A stretch of DNA of 64,000 bases from an uncultured Sunxiuqinia sp. (GTDB lineage: Bacteria > Bacteroidota > Bacteroidia > Bacteroidales > Prolixibacteraceae). The notes below the pieces were generated by a model, which ran no database searches, was not told where the DNA came from, and saw only the letters and a program-made list of their open reading frames with translations. Numbering within the stretch: position 1 is the first letter of the stretch; each line of letters starts with the position of its first letter. Location: contig NZ_OY782770.1 in the NCBI RefSeq assembly GCF_963678245.1, positions 744,001-808,000 of the forward strand. Reading direction: 5' to 3'. This document shows positions 8,669 through 18,357 of the stretch, one piece after another. A program made the translations under genes and the position numbers.

Positions 8669-9919
8669 CTATTCAAACCGAACCGTCTTCTCCGGCGAAA
8701 TCCGGCTTACAAAATAGGATGGCCCAATCAGCATAAAAAGGGTAATCACCAGCGCTCCAATATTTAATAGTACAATGTGCAAAACCGAAATATTTACAGG
8801 AACGGTATCAACATAATAAGAGGTTGGATCGAGATGAATTATTTTAAAATAATGCTGAAGCAAGCCCAAAACAATACCCAGGATATTTCCCCAAAGTAAA
8901 CCTTCCCCAATCAAAAAAACAGAAAAATACAGGAAAACTTTCCTCACATTCACATTAGCTGCCCCAAGCGATTTGAGCACACCAATCATCTGAGTTCGCT
9001 CTAAAATAATGACCAACAAACCGGACACCATATTAAAACCGGCAACCAATACCATCAACACCAAAATAATCCAAACATTCATGTCCAACAGGTTGAGCCA
9101 ATCAAAAATATACGGGAACTTGCGTTTTACGTTTACAACCCGCAACAACGAATCATCATCATTCATATTCGCTAAGACCAAGTTCCGAACAGCATATTCA
9201 GTCTGGTCAACTTCATCCATACTTCTGATATAAATTTCGTACCCGCTAATCTGATTCTCATCCCACGAATTTAGCCGCTGAATATGTCGAATATCAATCA
9301 GCACAAACATACGATCAAACTCTTCCAAGCCGGTTCGATAGACTCCACCGACTTCGAACTGTCGAATACGGGGAACTTTTTCATTTTGATTCAGAAAATA
9401 CATTCGGAAAGAATCTCCCAATTTCAATTTCAACAAATTGGAAAGCTGCTCCGAAATCCAAACCTGTTTCGTTCTCAGCGAGTCCAATTTGATTCGCTGT
9501 CCGGCAATTTTGTTATTCTCAAAAAAACGCCAGTCAAAATCAGTAGCAACGCCTTTCAATACCACCCCCTGAATATCTTCTTCTGTTTTAATCATGCCTG
9601 GTTTTGTAGCATACTGCTGTACATGATCCACAAAAGGCATTGCCTTCAGCTCGCTTAAAAAAGGCTGTTGCTTATTTATTGATTCGGTCTGATAAGACAT
9701 ATTGCTGTCGTAATTTACCAACTGCAAATGTGCTGCAAATCCATTGACTTTACTTTCAACTTCTCGCTGAAAACCAGTCACAATAGCCACGGATAGAATC
9801 ATAACCACCATCCCCAGGCTAATACCTGCCACTGCCAGGCGAACAATACGTCGGGAAAGTCTTTGGTCGCTATCTTTTGAGGAAAAAAGTCTTCGTGCTA
9901 TAAATAATTCAGTATTCAT
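8669..9919 (-). CDS. LolC/LolE-like FtsX-family ABC transporter permease
   Basis: The 416-residue protein has one N-terminal membrane segment (around residues 28-50, VAGISLGMVVMILSVAIV), a periplasmic domain of roughly 220 residues (MacB-core-like), and three C-terminal membrane segments. This is the layout of LolC/LolE, the permeases that extract lipoproteins from the inner membrane together with the ATPase LolD. The start MNTELFIARRLFSSKDSD matches the amphipathic N-terminal helix of the family. No ATPase gene is adjacent, so LolD must be encoded elsewhere if this is the lipoprotein-release complex. The rich lipoprotein content of the nearby PUL is consistent with a need for such a system but does not prove the role. 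Confidence 0.82.
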   Translation of the reverse strand: MNTELFIARRLFSSKDSDQRLSRRIVRLAVAGISLGMVVMILSVAIVTGFQREVESKVNGFAAHLQLVNYDSNMSYQTESINKQQPFLSELKAMPFVDHVQQYATKPGMIKTEEDIQGVVLKGVATDFDWRFFENNKIAGQRIKLDSLRTKQVWISEQLSNLLKLKLGDSFRMYFLNQNEKVPRIRQFEVGGVYRTGLEEFDRMFVLIDIRHIQRLNSWDENQISGYEIYIRSMDEVDQTEYAVRNLVLANMNDDDSLLRVVNVKRKFPYIFDWLNLLDMNVWIILVLMVLVAGFNMVSGLLVIILERTQMIGVLKSLGAANVNVRKVFLYFSVFLIGEGLLWGNILGIVLGLLQHYFKIIHLDPTSYYVDTVPVNISVLHIVLLNIGALVITLFMLIGPSYFVSRISPEKTVRFE

Positions 9920-10095
9920 CTAAAACTAAAAGCTAGTCAATATCTACAATATCAATCGATAAAAAACGGGGAATCCGCCACATCGCATGTCAAAATTAAC
10001 AATTTGCCGCGGCTGTCAACGACTTAACGAAAGATTATTTGAAACAGTATTCTGAAAACACTTCAAGCTCGATGTATGTTGAAAGGGCAACTATT

Positions 10096-11082
10096 TTATT
10101 CCTTTGTTCGATTGATGAATGGCAAAGCAAGCAGAGAAAGCAGTCCTACAATAATCATCATCGCTGTCATAGAAGTGTGTGCCAATAAGGCAAAGACCAT
10201 CCCATCAGCTTTGTCGATTCCGTATACCATCAGCGCTTGAACGACCATAAAATGCCAGGCTCCAATTCCGCCTTGCACGGGGGCAACCATACCATAGCTT
10301 CCCAAAACAAAGGTTGTTAACCCGGCTATCATTGACAAATGCGAAGTGAAGTCGAAGGAAAAGAAGACCACATAAAGCATCAGGTAATACATCCCCCAAA
10401 TGAAGACAGAATGTGCGATAAAAGCCCACTTATTTTTCATTGCCTTGATCGATTTTACGCCTTCAGCAAATTTAATAAGAATACCACGCACCTTCTCAAA
10501 TAGAGAGGATCTTAATAATTTATTACGCATTAAATAAAGTACAATAATCACGGATATAACCGACAAAACAGCCCAGGGAGACAAGGCTACGCTATTCAGT
10601 TTCTCTTTGACATCCGGGTTGTTCTCCAAAAACTGGATAACCTGACCAAACTGACCAACAATCACGATAAATGTTAGTATCAACAGCATAATTACGTCAA
10701 TAATGCGCTCAACAACCACCGTACCGATCAACTGGGTAAACGACATTTTCTCATATCGAGCCAAAACACCACAACGTGAAATCTCGCCCATACGCGGGAA
10801 AACCAGATTCATCAGGTAACCAACCATTACAGCTAAAAAGGTATTCAACAGGCGAGGTTTTTTGCCGAGAGGTTCAATCATCAGATTCCAGCGCATCGTA
10901 CGACTGATGTGACTAAGCAAACCAAAAAATAAAGATAGCCAGACCCACCAATAGTTGACATCATTTTTTAAAACGGACTTCAATCGGTCAACATCCTGAT
11001 CTTTGTACACCAGCCAAAATAAAAGAACACCCAAGGCTAAAAAGGCAAGAAATTTAAGGGTCTTAACTATTTTCTGTTTCAA
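10096..11082 (-). CDS. Flippase-like membrane protein (lysylphosphatidylglycerol synthase TM family)
   Basis: This 328-residue polytopic protein has about eight membrane segments and the family features SHISRTMRWNLMIEPLG near residue 60, VFPRMGEISRCGVLARYE near 95 and APVQGGIGAWHF near 270. These match the UPF0104/LPG_synthase_TM family. The catalytic LysX-type domain of true lysyl-PG synthases is absent. It stands alone, transcribed divergently from rsmA. Members are thought to move lipid or lipid-linked substrates across the inner membrane, but the substrate here is unknown. Confidence 0.8.
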   Translation of the reverse strand: MKQKIVKTLKFLAFLALGVLLFWLVYKDQDVDRLKSVLKNDVNYWWVWLSLFFGLLSHISRTMRWNLMIEPLGKKPRLLNTFLAVMVGYLMNLVFPRMGEISRCGVLARYEKMSFTQLIGTVVVERIIDVIMLLILTFIVIVGQFGQVIQFLENNPDVKEKLNSVALSPWAVLSVISVIIVLYLMRNKLLRSSLFEKVRGILIKFAEGVKSIKAMKNKWAFIAHSVFIWGMYYLMLYVVFFSFDFTSHLSMIAGLTTFVLGSYGMVAPVQGGIGAWHFMVVQALMVYGIDKADGMVFALLAHTSMTAMMIIVGLLSLLALPFINRTKE

Positions 11083-11162
11083 ATCAAACTTGTTAATTAT
11101 TGAAATAACGCTATTTTTAGAATCGTTTTCGCGTCACTTCTTCTTTTTATTAAGTACTTTAC

Positions 11163-11170
11163 TAAATTTG
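11163..11170 (+). promoter_or_regulatory. Putative -7 box (TAAATTTG) upstream of rsmA
   Basis: TAAATTTG matches the Bacteroidota -7 consensus TAnnTTTG and lies 110 bases upstream of the rsmA ATG. A second match, TATATTTG, occurs at 11210-11217, so two start sites are possible. No convincing -33 TTTG was found for either. Confidence 0.4.
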
Positions 11171-11280
11171 CACGCCTCGTGAAAAAGGCAAGTTTCGCAG
11201 ACAAAAATATATATTTGTTTTAAATCACCTCGGTTTTTAACAACATATCTAACATCATATCATATACAACAGCAATAACA

Positions 11281-12057
11281 ATGGGCAACGTCAGAGCAAA
11301 AAAGAATTTAGGACAGCATTTTTTGAAAGACAAAAATATTGCCCAAAACATAGTTGAAAGCCTTCAGGCAGAAGATATCAAGCAGGTTTTAGAAATCGGT
11401 CCGGGCATGGGCGTACTCACCCAGTTTCTACTTCAGAAAAAAACTTATCAAACAACAGTTGTCGAAATTGATCGCGAGTCAGTTGATTACCTGAAAGTAC
11501 ATTTCCCCGAATTGAAAGATCGGATTATTTCGAGAGATTTTTTGAAGCTGAATTTAGCGGAGTATTATCAGGAACCTTTTGCCATCATTGGAAATTTCCC
11601 CTACAATATTTCATCGCAAATCTTTTTTAAAGTTTTGGAATACCGGGATCTGATACCAGAGGTAGTCGGCATGCTCCAGAAAGAAGTAGCCGAGCGAATT
11701 GCCAGAGATCCGGGTAGTAAAGTCTATGGCATTTTAAGTGTTTTTTTACAAGCCTTTTATGATATCGAATACCTGTTCACGGTGGACGAACATGTATTCA
11801 TCCCTCCACCCAAAGTAAAATCGGCCGTTATCCGGCTAAAACGAAACAACAGGCAGCAACTGGATTGTGATGAAAAACTCTTCGTCCAATTGGTAAAAGC
11901 CGGATTTAACCAACGTCGAAAAACGCTTCGCAATTCCGTAAAATCATTTCTCCGCGACGAAGAACTTAAGCACGATCCAATTTTCTCTAAACGTCCCGAG
12001 CAGTTAAGTGTTAATGATTTTGAACGTTTAACCAGGCTGATCCAAGATCAGTCTTAA
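11281..12057 (+). CDS. rsmA: 16S rRNA adenine(1518/1519)-N6-dimethyltransferase
   Basis: The 258-residue protein shows the KsgA/RsmA signature: [11 protein letters not shown] at the N-terminus, the SAM-binding loop [12 protein letters not shown], the catalytic [10 protein letters not shown] motif (NLPY in E. coli), and a C-terminal part with [14 protein letters not shown] and [11 protein letters not shown]. It dimethylates two adjacent adenines in the 3' terminal helix of 16S rRNA as a late 30S assembly check. The mgtE gene follows after 10 bases and is probably co-transcribed. Confidence 0.97.
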   Translation: MGNVRAKKNLGQHFLKDKNIAQNIVESLQAEDIKQVLEIGPGMGVLTQFLLQKKTYQTTVVEIDRESVDYLKVHFPELKDRIISRDFLKLNLAEYYQEPFAIIGNFPYNISSQIFFKVLEYRDLIPEVVGMLQKEVAERIARDPGSKVYGILSVFLQAFYDIEYLFTVDEHVFIPPPKVKSAVIRLKRNNRQQLDCDEKLFVQLVKAGFNQRRKTLRNSVKSFLRDEELKHDPIFSKRPEQLSVNDFERLTRLIQDQS

Positions 12058-12067
12058 AAAAGCAGCC

Positions 12068-13426
12068 ATGCAATTTGAACTGAATCGAGAATTTATCGAC
12101 GAGCTGAAGAGCCTTATTGAACAAGAAGCCTCCGAAGCTATTCTATCCAAACTTGAAGGCCTTCACCCAACGGAGATTGCTGAGGTTATGGATGAGCTGA
12201 ACATGGACGAAGCCAAATACCTTTATTTACAATTGGATGGAGAAAAGGCCTCTGATGTACTGGTTGAAATTCCCGAAAACGAACGAAGGCGATTCCTGAA
12301 AGTTTTACCCCCCGAATTGATTGCCCGGCAATTTATCGAATACATGGACTCGGATGATGCTGCCGATGTTGTCGGTGACCTGGAGGACGATATGAAAGAG
12401 GCCGTTCTTCAAGAGATCGAGGATAAGGAACAAGCCGGAGACATTGCCGATCTGCTCGAGTACGATAACGATTCGGCCGGCGGACTGATGGCTAAAGAGC
12501 TGATTAAAGTAAACGAAAACTGGACAGTTCAAACTTCATTAAAAGAAATATCGAAGCAGGCTGAAGACATTGACGAAATATACTATGTATATGTTGTTGA
12601 CGATGGAGAGTTTTTGAAAGGCATTCTCTCGTTAAAAAAGTTAATTCTAAATTCAACCCAATCAAAAATTAAAAATCTGGTTGAAGATGAAATACATTCG
12701 GTAAAAACCGATGCATCACAGGAAGAAGTTGCACAGATGATGGAACGTTTTGACTTGGTGGCCGTGCCGGTTGTTGACCATATTGGACGACTAAAAGGAC
12801 GAATCACCATTGACGATGTGGTTGACGTCATTCGCGAAGAAGCTGAACGCGACTACCAAATGGTTTCGGGTATCACCGGCGATGTAGAATCGGGCGACCG
12901 TGTATGGAATTTAACCAGAGCCCGGCTTCCATGGCTGCTTATTGGATTGATTGGTGGAATATTGGGAGCGCGTGTTTTAGGAGCAAACGAAGCAGCCTTG
13001 TCTGAAATTAAAGGCATCGCCTTTTTCATTCCACTCATTGCCGCCATGGCCGGAAATGTCGGGGTGCAATCATCTTCTATTGTTGTGCAGACCATCGCCA
13101 GCGGTGCACGCGACTTCGACACCTTTGGAAAAAAACTCCTAAAGGAACTGGCAGTCGGACTAATCACAGCTTTTGTTTTTTCAAGTCTTATTTTTAGTTA
13201 CAATTTTTTCTTCGGCGATAGCATGAACCTAACCTGGGCAGTAAGTATTTCTTTATTCATCGTTATTGTGTTCGCCTCCCTGTTTGGAACAACAATCCCA
13301 CTTGTTTTAAACAAGCTAAAAATAGACCCGGCTCTTGCCACCGGACCTTTTATTACGACCATGAACGACATCCTGGGACTGATTATGTACATGATGATCG
13401 CTAAACTATTTTTCAATATCATTTAA
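12068..13426 (+). CDS. mgtE: Magnesium transporter MgtE
   Basis: The 452-residue protein has the full MgtE layout: an N-terminal acidic helical MgtE_N domain (about 1-130, with repeated HPTEIAEVMDEL-like modules), two CBS domains (about 135-260), the connecting plug helix, and five C-terminal membrane segments containing PALATGPFITTMNDILGL, the conserved pore and ion-binding region. MgtE is a Mg2+-gated Mg2+ channel of the inner membrane, and the cytoplasmic domains close the pore when Mg2+ is high. It sits between rsmA and the protease gene, with a single base between its stop and the next ATG. Confidence 0.96.
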   Translation: MQFELNREFIDELKSLIEQEASEAILSKLEGLHPTEIAEVMDELNMDEAKYLYLQLDGEKASDVLVEIPENERRRFLKVLPPELIARQFIEYMDSDDAADVVGDLEDDMKEAVLQEIEDKEQAGDIADLLEYDNDSAGGLMAKELIKVNENWTVQTSLKEISKQAEDIDEIYYVYVVDDGEFLKGILSLKKLILNSTQSKIKNLVEDEIHSVKTDASQEEVAQMMERFDLVAVPVVDHIGRLKGRITIDDVVDVIREEAERDYQMVSGITGDVESGDRVWNLTRARLPWLLIGLIGGILGARVLGANEAALSEIKGIAFFIPLIAAMAGNVGVQSSSIVVQTIASGARDFDTFGKKLLKELAVGLITAFVFSSLIFSYNFFFGDSMNLTWAVSISLFIVIVFASLFGTTIPLVLNKLKIDPALATGPFITTMNDILGLIMYMMIAKLFFNII

Positions 13427-13427
13427 A

Positions 13428-13883
13428 ATGACAAAATCCAAAATCGTCATCGGGAGGGAGGACATTGCCGACTTTCCACTTTTAAATCTTGGAGGGATTG
13501 AAGTGAAGACCGATTCGGGTGCTTACACATCTAGCTTTCATTGTCACAATATTGAATTGATCTCAGTTGATGGAGTCGAAAAACTGAAGTGTTACTTTTT
13601 AGATCCGGAACATGACAAATACCGCAACAAAGAATTTATCTTTGAAACCTTTGTTTTAAAAAAGGTGAAGAGCTCAAACGGGCAAATGGAAGAACGCTAT
13701 TCGATTTCAACAGAAATAAGGCTCTTTGAAAAAACATATCCGATTGACCTGACTTTAACGGAGCGTGGATCCATGAAATTCCCGGTACTGTTGGGACGAA
13801 AATTTTTATCAAAGCGATTTGTTGTTGACAGTTCATTAACGAACCTCTCACAAAAAGGAAAAATAAAAATTGTAACTTACTGA
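13428..13883 (+). CDS. Retropepsin-like (RimB/'ATP-dependent zinc protease') protein
   Basis: This 151-residue protein matches the family labelled ATP-dependent zinc protease (DUF785): it opens with KIVIGREDIADFPLLNLG, followed by the aspartic-protease-like VKTDSGAYTSSFH, and later FPVLLGRKFL. The D-S-G motif and size suggest a retropepsin fold. The name zinc protease is historical, and no zinc motif is visible. The start directly follows the mgtE stop. In Pseudomonas a family member (RimB) acts with the glutamate ligase RimK, which is the next gene here. A role in trimming or controlling RimK-made tails is therefore likely but inferred. Confidence 0.82.
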   Translation: MTKSKIVIGREDIADFPLLNLGGIEVKTDSGAYTSSFHCHNIELISVDGVEKLKCYFLDPEHDKYRNKEFIFETFVLKKVKSSNGQMEERYSISTEIRLFEKTYPIDLTLTERGSMKFPVLLGRKFLSKRFVVDSSLTNLSQKGKIKIVTY

Positions 13884-13981
13884 GAGAAAAACAGACAACA
13901 AGTCGGTTAGCAAACTAAGAAACAAGAAAATTGCATGAAGAGATATCCTCGTGCCAGCATTTAAATTAAAAATCAAACAAA

Positions 13982-14854
13982 ATGAAATTAGTCGTATTAT
14001 CAAGAAACCCTCAATTATATTCTACAAAACGATTGGTTGAAGCAGGGGAACAAAGAGGGCACGAGGTTCTCGTTGTTGACCACTCCAAGTGTGACCTGTT
14101 TATTGAAAAGAAAAAGCCTTCAGTCTATTACAAAGGCAGCAAACTGGAAAATGTTGATGCAGTTATTCCCCGAATTGGCGCCTCAGTTACCTTTTATGGA
14201 ACTGCTGTCGTTCGTCAGTTTGAAATGATGAAAGTTTTTACCGCTATTGAAAGTCAGGCCTTGGTTCGTTCGCGCGACAAACTGCGCAGCCTCCAAATAT
14301 TAAGTCGTGCAGGTTTGGGACTTCCTAAAACAGTTTTTACGAACTATTCACGCAATGTAAAAGACATCATTCAAAGTGTGGGAGGAACGCCTGTTGTTAT
14401 AAAAGTGCTGGAAGGAACCCAAGGCCTGGGAGTGGTACTTGCCGAAACCGACAATGCTGCGGAATCAGTCATTGAGGCTTTCAATGGACTAAAAGCACGA
14501 GTTATTGTTCAGGAGTACATCAAAGAGTCAAAAGGAGCCGATATTCGTGCATTTGTTGTTGATGGAGTTGTTGTTGGCGCCATGAAACGTCAGGGGAAAA
14601 AAGGAGAATTCCGATCGAACCTGCACCGTGGTGGATCGGCTGAAATAATTGAGCTTAGTGAAGATGAAGAAAATGCAGCACTTAAAGCCGCCCGGGTGAT
14701 GGGATTGGGGGTAGCCGGAGTAGATATGCTACAATCAAACCACGGACCTTTAATTCTGGAGGTAAACTCATCGCCAGGACTTGAAGGAATTGAAGCCGCC
14801 ACAGAAAAGGATATTGCAAGAAACATCATCCGATATGTTGAACGCAATATTTAA
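13982..14854 (+). CDS. rimK: RimK-type ATP-grasp alpha-L-glutamate ligase
   Basis: The 290-residue protein begins [21 protein letters not shown], the usual RimK N-terminus. Its ATP-grasp core includes [38 protein letters not shown], the [17 protein letters not shown] segment and the metal-binding [15 protein letters not shown] near the C-terminus. E. coli RimK adds glutamates to the C-terminus of ribosomal protein S6 and can make poly-alpha-glutamate. It lies 98 bases after the retropepsin-like gene and 12 bases before an aspartoacylase-family gene, and the trio probably acts together on the same peptide modification. The actual target protein is not shown by the sequence. Confidence 0.93.
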   Translation: MKLVVLSRNPQLYSTKRLVEAGEQRGHEVLVVDHSKCDLFIEKKKPSVYYKGSKLENVDAVIPRIGASVTFYGTAVVRQFEMMKVFTAIESQALVRSRDKLRSLQILSRAGLGLPKTVFTNYSRNVKDIIQSVGGTPVVIKVLEGTQGLGVVLAETDNAAESVIEAFNGLKARVIVQEYIKESKGADIRAFVVDGVVVGAMKRQGKKGEFRSNLHRGGSAEIIELSEDEENAALKAARVMGLGVAGVDMLQSNHGPLILEVNSSPGLEGIEAATEKDIARNIIRYVERNI

Positions 14855-14866
14855 CGGTATTTAAAT

Positions 14867-15838
14867 ATGAGACAAAACAAACCCATGAAAATCCTGGGAA
14901 CCGAAATTAAACCGGGAAAACAAACCATCCTCAACTTGGATATTGCCCGTCTGCACACCCGAACAAAAGTTGAAGTTCCGGTGATTGTTGAACGTGCCAA
15001 AGAAGATGGGCCTGTACTTTTATTAAATGCGGGCATCCATGGAAACGAAATAAATGGTATTGAGATAATTCGTGAGATAATTTCAAAAAAGATCAATAAA
15101 CCCAACCGAGGTACTGTTATTTGCATTCCCGTATTAAATGTTTTTGGATTCCTGAGCCAAACCCGGGAATTCCCCGATGGGAAGGACCTTAACAGGGTTT
15201 TCCCGGGATCAAAAACCGGATCCCTGGCTAGTATTTTTGCTTACCATTTAATGAACAACATCTTACCACACATTGATTACTGCATTGATTTTCATACAGG
15301 AGGCGCCAACCGCTTCAACAGTTCACAAATTAGAATTAACAGAGGAGATCAGGAGCTACTTGAGCTAGCGAAGATTTTTAATCCCCGCTTTATAGTTTAT
15401 GCACCCAATCGCGAAAAGTCGTTCAGACAGGCAGCTTCCCGAGCCGGGAAAAAAGTACTGCTTTTTGAGGGCGGAAAATCGCTCGATTTCCACAAACGCA
15501 TAACCCTGCGTGGCGTTCGTGGAGTGATGAAAACCATGACCCATCTGGACATGCGGGACTTTACCAAAGAGATCGAAGCTTTACCTATGAGCGAATCTGT
15601 TATTATAGAAAGTTCAAGCTGGGTTCGAGCTCGCCACGGAGGCTTATTCCGCTTCGACATAAAAGATGGGGCCAGTGTTGAAAAAGGAGAAATCATTGGT
15701 AGCATTTCTGATCCGTATGGAAAATTCATACATCGAGTAAAGATGCCGGAAAGTGGCCACATACTCGGATTAAATCATGCACCTATTGTTTACCAGGGAG
15801 ATGCACTGCTTCACTTGGGAACCACAAAAGCGACCTAA
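14867..15838 (+). CDS. Succinylglutamate desuccinylase/aspartoacylase family zinc amidohydrolase
   Basis: The 323-residue protein has the M14-like zinc site of the AstE/AspA family: H and E in NAGIHGNEINGIEIIR, a third ligand His in CIDFHTGGANR, and the catalytic Glu candidate in LLFEGGKSLDFHKR. The C-terminal 90 residues (from about ESSSWVRARHGGLF) form a barrel-like lid domain common in these proteins. It follows rimK after 12 bases. Association of this family with RimK-type ligases is known in many genomes, suggesting hydrolysis of an amide in a glutamylated product rather than arginine catabolism. No other astCADBE genes are nearby. The start could also be the ATG at 14885 (MKILGTE). Confidence 0.85.
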   Translation: MRQNKPMKILGTEIKPGKQTILNLDIARLHTRTKVEVPVIVERAKEDGPVLLLNAGIHGNEINGIEIIREIISKKINKPNRGTVICIPVLNVFGFLSQTREFPDGKDLNRVFPGSKTGSLASIFAYHLMNNILPHIDYCIDFHTGGANRFNSSQIRINRGDQELLELAKIFNPRFIVYAPNREKSFRQAASRAGKKVLLFEGGKSLDFHKRITLRGVRGVMKTMTHLDMRDFTKEIEALPMSESVIIESSSWVRARHGGLFRFDIKDGASVEKGEIIGSISDPYGKFIHRVKMPESGHILGLNHAPIVYQGDALLHLGTTKAT

Positions 15839-15874
15839 TTTCGCACAATTCAAACTATAGATCCTACACGAGCA

Positions 15875-16777
15875 CTATTCTTCCAGTCCAAGAATAGCTG
15901 AGGTTTCATAGCTTGCTCCAGGTGCCAACTGAATGGTGTAATCAGACGCATTGGTGGCTTCCACGCAAACAAAAGCGTCATAACCATCATCAGGAATATC
16001 GGCAATGCCAGTCGAGGCCTCTTTGCCCGGATTCCAAACTGTAGTAACTTTGCTCCCTGACTTTTCAACAAGAATACGGCGACGAAAAGCCGGATCATCA
16101 ATTACAACCGGCGTTTCTGTATTGAGGTAATGACGGGTAAGCGGCTCATTGAAAGCTAACTGCTTTTCGTTTTGCAGACCATCTTCCCCAGTCAGTTGGT
16201 TGTAATAACTTAGTCCTTCCAACCCTTCAATCTGAATGTTTTCAATAGCTGATATCGTATAATACGTATGCAGTGCACACCCGTATTCAAATGACACATT
16301 AGAGGTATTGGTCACTTTGAGTGTGGCTGTCAGCTTTTTCCCAATCGCAAAAATCATTTCAGCTAAAAAATCATGAGCCCAGTAAGCTTTAGTGGCATCC
16401 GATGATTGAAGTTGCATCCGAATAAGGGTTTCACCATTCGGCAATGCCTGAGTTCCTACAACGTCCCAAAACATCAGTCGTCCAAAACCGTGCTGGGGCT
16501 GCTGGGGATCTGACTGATGAGGACCGAACCAGGGAAAGCAAATCGGAATTCCTCCGCGGATAGCTTTTCCTTCCTGCATGAAACTGTCGGGGCTCATCCA
16601 AAGAAAATCCATATTATTGTGAGGACTAAAGCTCATCGCCTGTGCCCCATACAGGCAAATATCGGCCTGAGCATATTTATTTGAAATACTAATAAACGGT
16701 AGCTCGCCTTCAATTTTCATGAAACCAACCTCGCCTTCAATACCAAACTTTTCGTCTAATTCTTCAATTAATTGCAT
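15875..16777 (-). CDS. D-hexose-6-phosphate mutarotase (aldose 1-epimerase-like)
   Basis: The 300-residue protein contains PEP-family epimerase features: RGGIPICFPWFGPH, the substrate-binding HGFGR, the catalytic His segment CALHTYYTIS and the Glu segment FVCVEATNASD. This is the YeaD/galactose-mutarotase-like group that interconverts alpha and beta anomers of hexose 6-phosphates in the cytoplasm. It is transcribed alone, converging on the aspartoacylase-family gene. No signal peptide is present. Confidence 0.88.
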   Translation of the reverse strand: MQLIEELDEKFGIEGEVGFMKIEGELPFISISNKYAQADICLYGAQAMSFSPHNNMDFLWMSPDSFMQEGKAIRGGIPICFPWFGPHQSDPQQPQHGFGRLMFWDVVGTQALPNGETLIRMQLQSSDATKAYWAHDFLAEMIFAIGKKLTATLKVTNTSNVSFEYGCALHTYYTISAIENIQIEGLEGLSYYNQLTGEDGLQNEKQLAFNEPLTRHYLNTETPVVIDDPAFRRRILVEKSGSKVTTVWNPGKEASTGIADIPDDGYDAFVCVEATNASDYTIQLAPGASYETSAILGLEE

Positions 16778-16880
16778 ATTCTATTTTTAGGAATGTAATA
16801 ACTTATTTTTTTTGACTTAATAAATCCCATATTGCCAAACTTCTGTCTCTGCTCTAGATAAATAAAATCTCATTCCAACA

Positions 16881-18137
16881 TCAAACCGCTCCCATTGCTT
16901 TAACCGGATCGAGCCGGGAAGCTATAAGTGCGGGGAAAAAGCCGGATAAAATCCCAATGACCGCAGAAATCATAAAACCTGTAATCACATTACTCGCATT
17001 CATCGCAATCGTCATATCCGACACGTAGTTGAAGATACTTGTTCCTATAAAAATCAAGAACAGCCCAACTGCTCCGCCCATTAGTGACAGGAAAACCGCC
17101 TCAAAGATAAACTGCAACAGAATGAAATATTTCTTTGCCCCCAAGGCTTTCTGAATACCAATAAGCCGCGTACGTTCTTTTACCGACACAAACATGATAT
17201 TGGCAATTCCAAAGCCGCCTACAACAATGCTAAAGCCACCTATTATCCAACCGGCAATATTAATCACTTTAAAAACAGGCTCAAAACGGTCACTAATAGT
17301 ATGCATCTCGTTAATCGCAAAGTCGTTTTCTTCCATTGGCTTCAAACGATGTAGTGATCGCATAATACCTTCCAATTCAGCGGTAAACTCTCCCCGATTC
17401 GCATCTGGGTTAGCCTTTACATTAATCGTCTGTCCTCGCTCTCGGGTTTTAAAATCGACCAAATTACTCGCATACATTACCGGAATATGAACCCGCTTGT
17501 CCATGCTTGTCCCAACCATACTTGAACCTTGCTTTTTGTAAGTACCAATCACCAACATTCGATGTCCGTTAACTTTAATTTCTTTTCCTATCGGGTTGTC
17601 TTCCTTAAACAGTCGATTAACTATCTCACTACCCACAACCGCCATTGGTGCTCCCGAACGCATCTCCGAATCAGTAAAATATCTCCCTCGATCAATATCC
17701 AGGCTCCAGGTTTCTATCAAATCAGATGTTGTTGCCAACACCTCAGTACCTTCAGTACTACTATTTCCAAATTCAACAGTCGAGCTAAATCCAAAAAGAA
17801 AAACAGCATATTCACTATACTGCGAATTTCGAACGATTGTCTCTGCTTCCTCAAGTTTCGGGAATGGCCGATTCTGATATTTCCACCAAGGATATTCGTT
17901 TTCTCCTTCGGGAGGTGTCCATGGCCACTTCTGAATATAAACCATATTACTGCCCAAAGCATTGAGGTTACTGCGAATATAATTTTCAAGAGAATCGATT
18001 ATTGTAAAAACAGAAATGATGGCAAAAATGCCAATGGTAATTCCCAAAAGCGACAGAAAAGTACGCAACTTATTCGCACGCATGGAATCACCGGCAAACG
18101 AAAAACTCTCAAAGATTAATCGGAACAGAAGCATCAT
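16881..18137 (-). CDS. MacB-like FtsX-family ABC transporter permease
   Basis: The 418-residue protein has a first membrane segment (about 25-47, RTFLSLLGITIGIFAIISVF), a large periplasmic MacB-type core domain (about 50-270) and three C-terminal membrane segments with the FtsX features RTRLIGIQKALGAKK and SGFFPALIASRLDPVKAM. Family members work with an ATPase and a periplasmic adaptor to move peptides, lipids or antibiotics. Neither partner is encoded next to it, so it appears as an orphan permease. It is transcribed away from purH. Confidence 0.87.
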   Translation of the reverse strand: MMLLFRLIFESFSFAGDSMRANKLRTFLSLLGITIGIFAIISVFTIIDSLENYIRSNLNALGSNMVYIQKWPWTPPEGENEYPWWKYQNRPFPKLEEAETIVRNSQYSEYAVFLFGFSSTVEFGNSSTEGTEVLATTSDLIETWSLDIDRGRYFTDSEMRSGAPMAVVGSEIVNRLFKEDNPIGKEIKVNGHRMLVIGTYKKQGSSMVGTSMDKRVHIPVMYASNLVDFKTRERGQTINVKANPDANRGEFTAELEGIMRSLHRLKPMEENDFAINEMHTISDRFEPVFKVINIAGWIIGGFSIVVGGFGIANIMFVSVKERTRLIGIQKALGAKKYFILLQFIFEAVFLSLMGGAVGLFLIFIGTSIFNYVSDMTIAMNASNVITGFMISAVIGILSGFFPALIASRLDPVKAMGAV

Positions 18138-18325
18138 TTTAGTTTAGATCAATAAAGATAGAAATATTCCTTCCGAATGAAATATGAACCATAGCAAATA
18201 ATAAATTCCGCAATATGAAAAAGTTTTAAGAAATGGCAATCCGATACTGAAAACTTGTTTGTATCTTTTGACAATAAAATACTGAATTCACCGACTTTTC
18301 AGAAAGGAAAATCATTCGATTTTAT

Positions 18326-18333
18326 TATCTTTG
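18326..18333 (+). promoter_or_regulatory. Putative -7 box (TATCTTTG) of purH
   Basis: TATCTTTG matches the Bacteroidota -7 consensus exactly and lies 24 bases upstream of the purH ATG, giving a leader of about 20 bases. The -33 element is not clear. Confidence 0.5.
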
Positions 18334-18357
18334 TGCATCAATTTCAAAAGACTATAA

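Noticed and set aside
17529-18119. 196-codon open frame on the plus strand antisense to the MacB-like permease
   Set aside because: Composition lacks any domain character, no start signal is seen, and the opposite strand encodes a clear permease.
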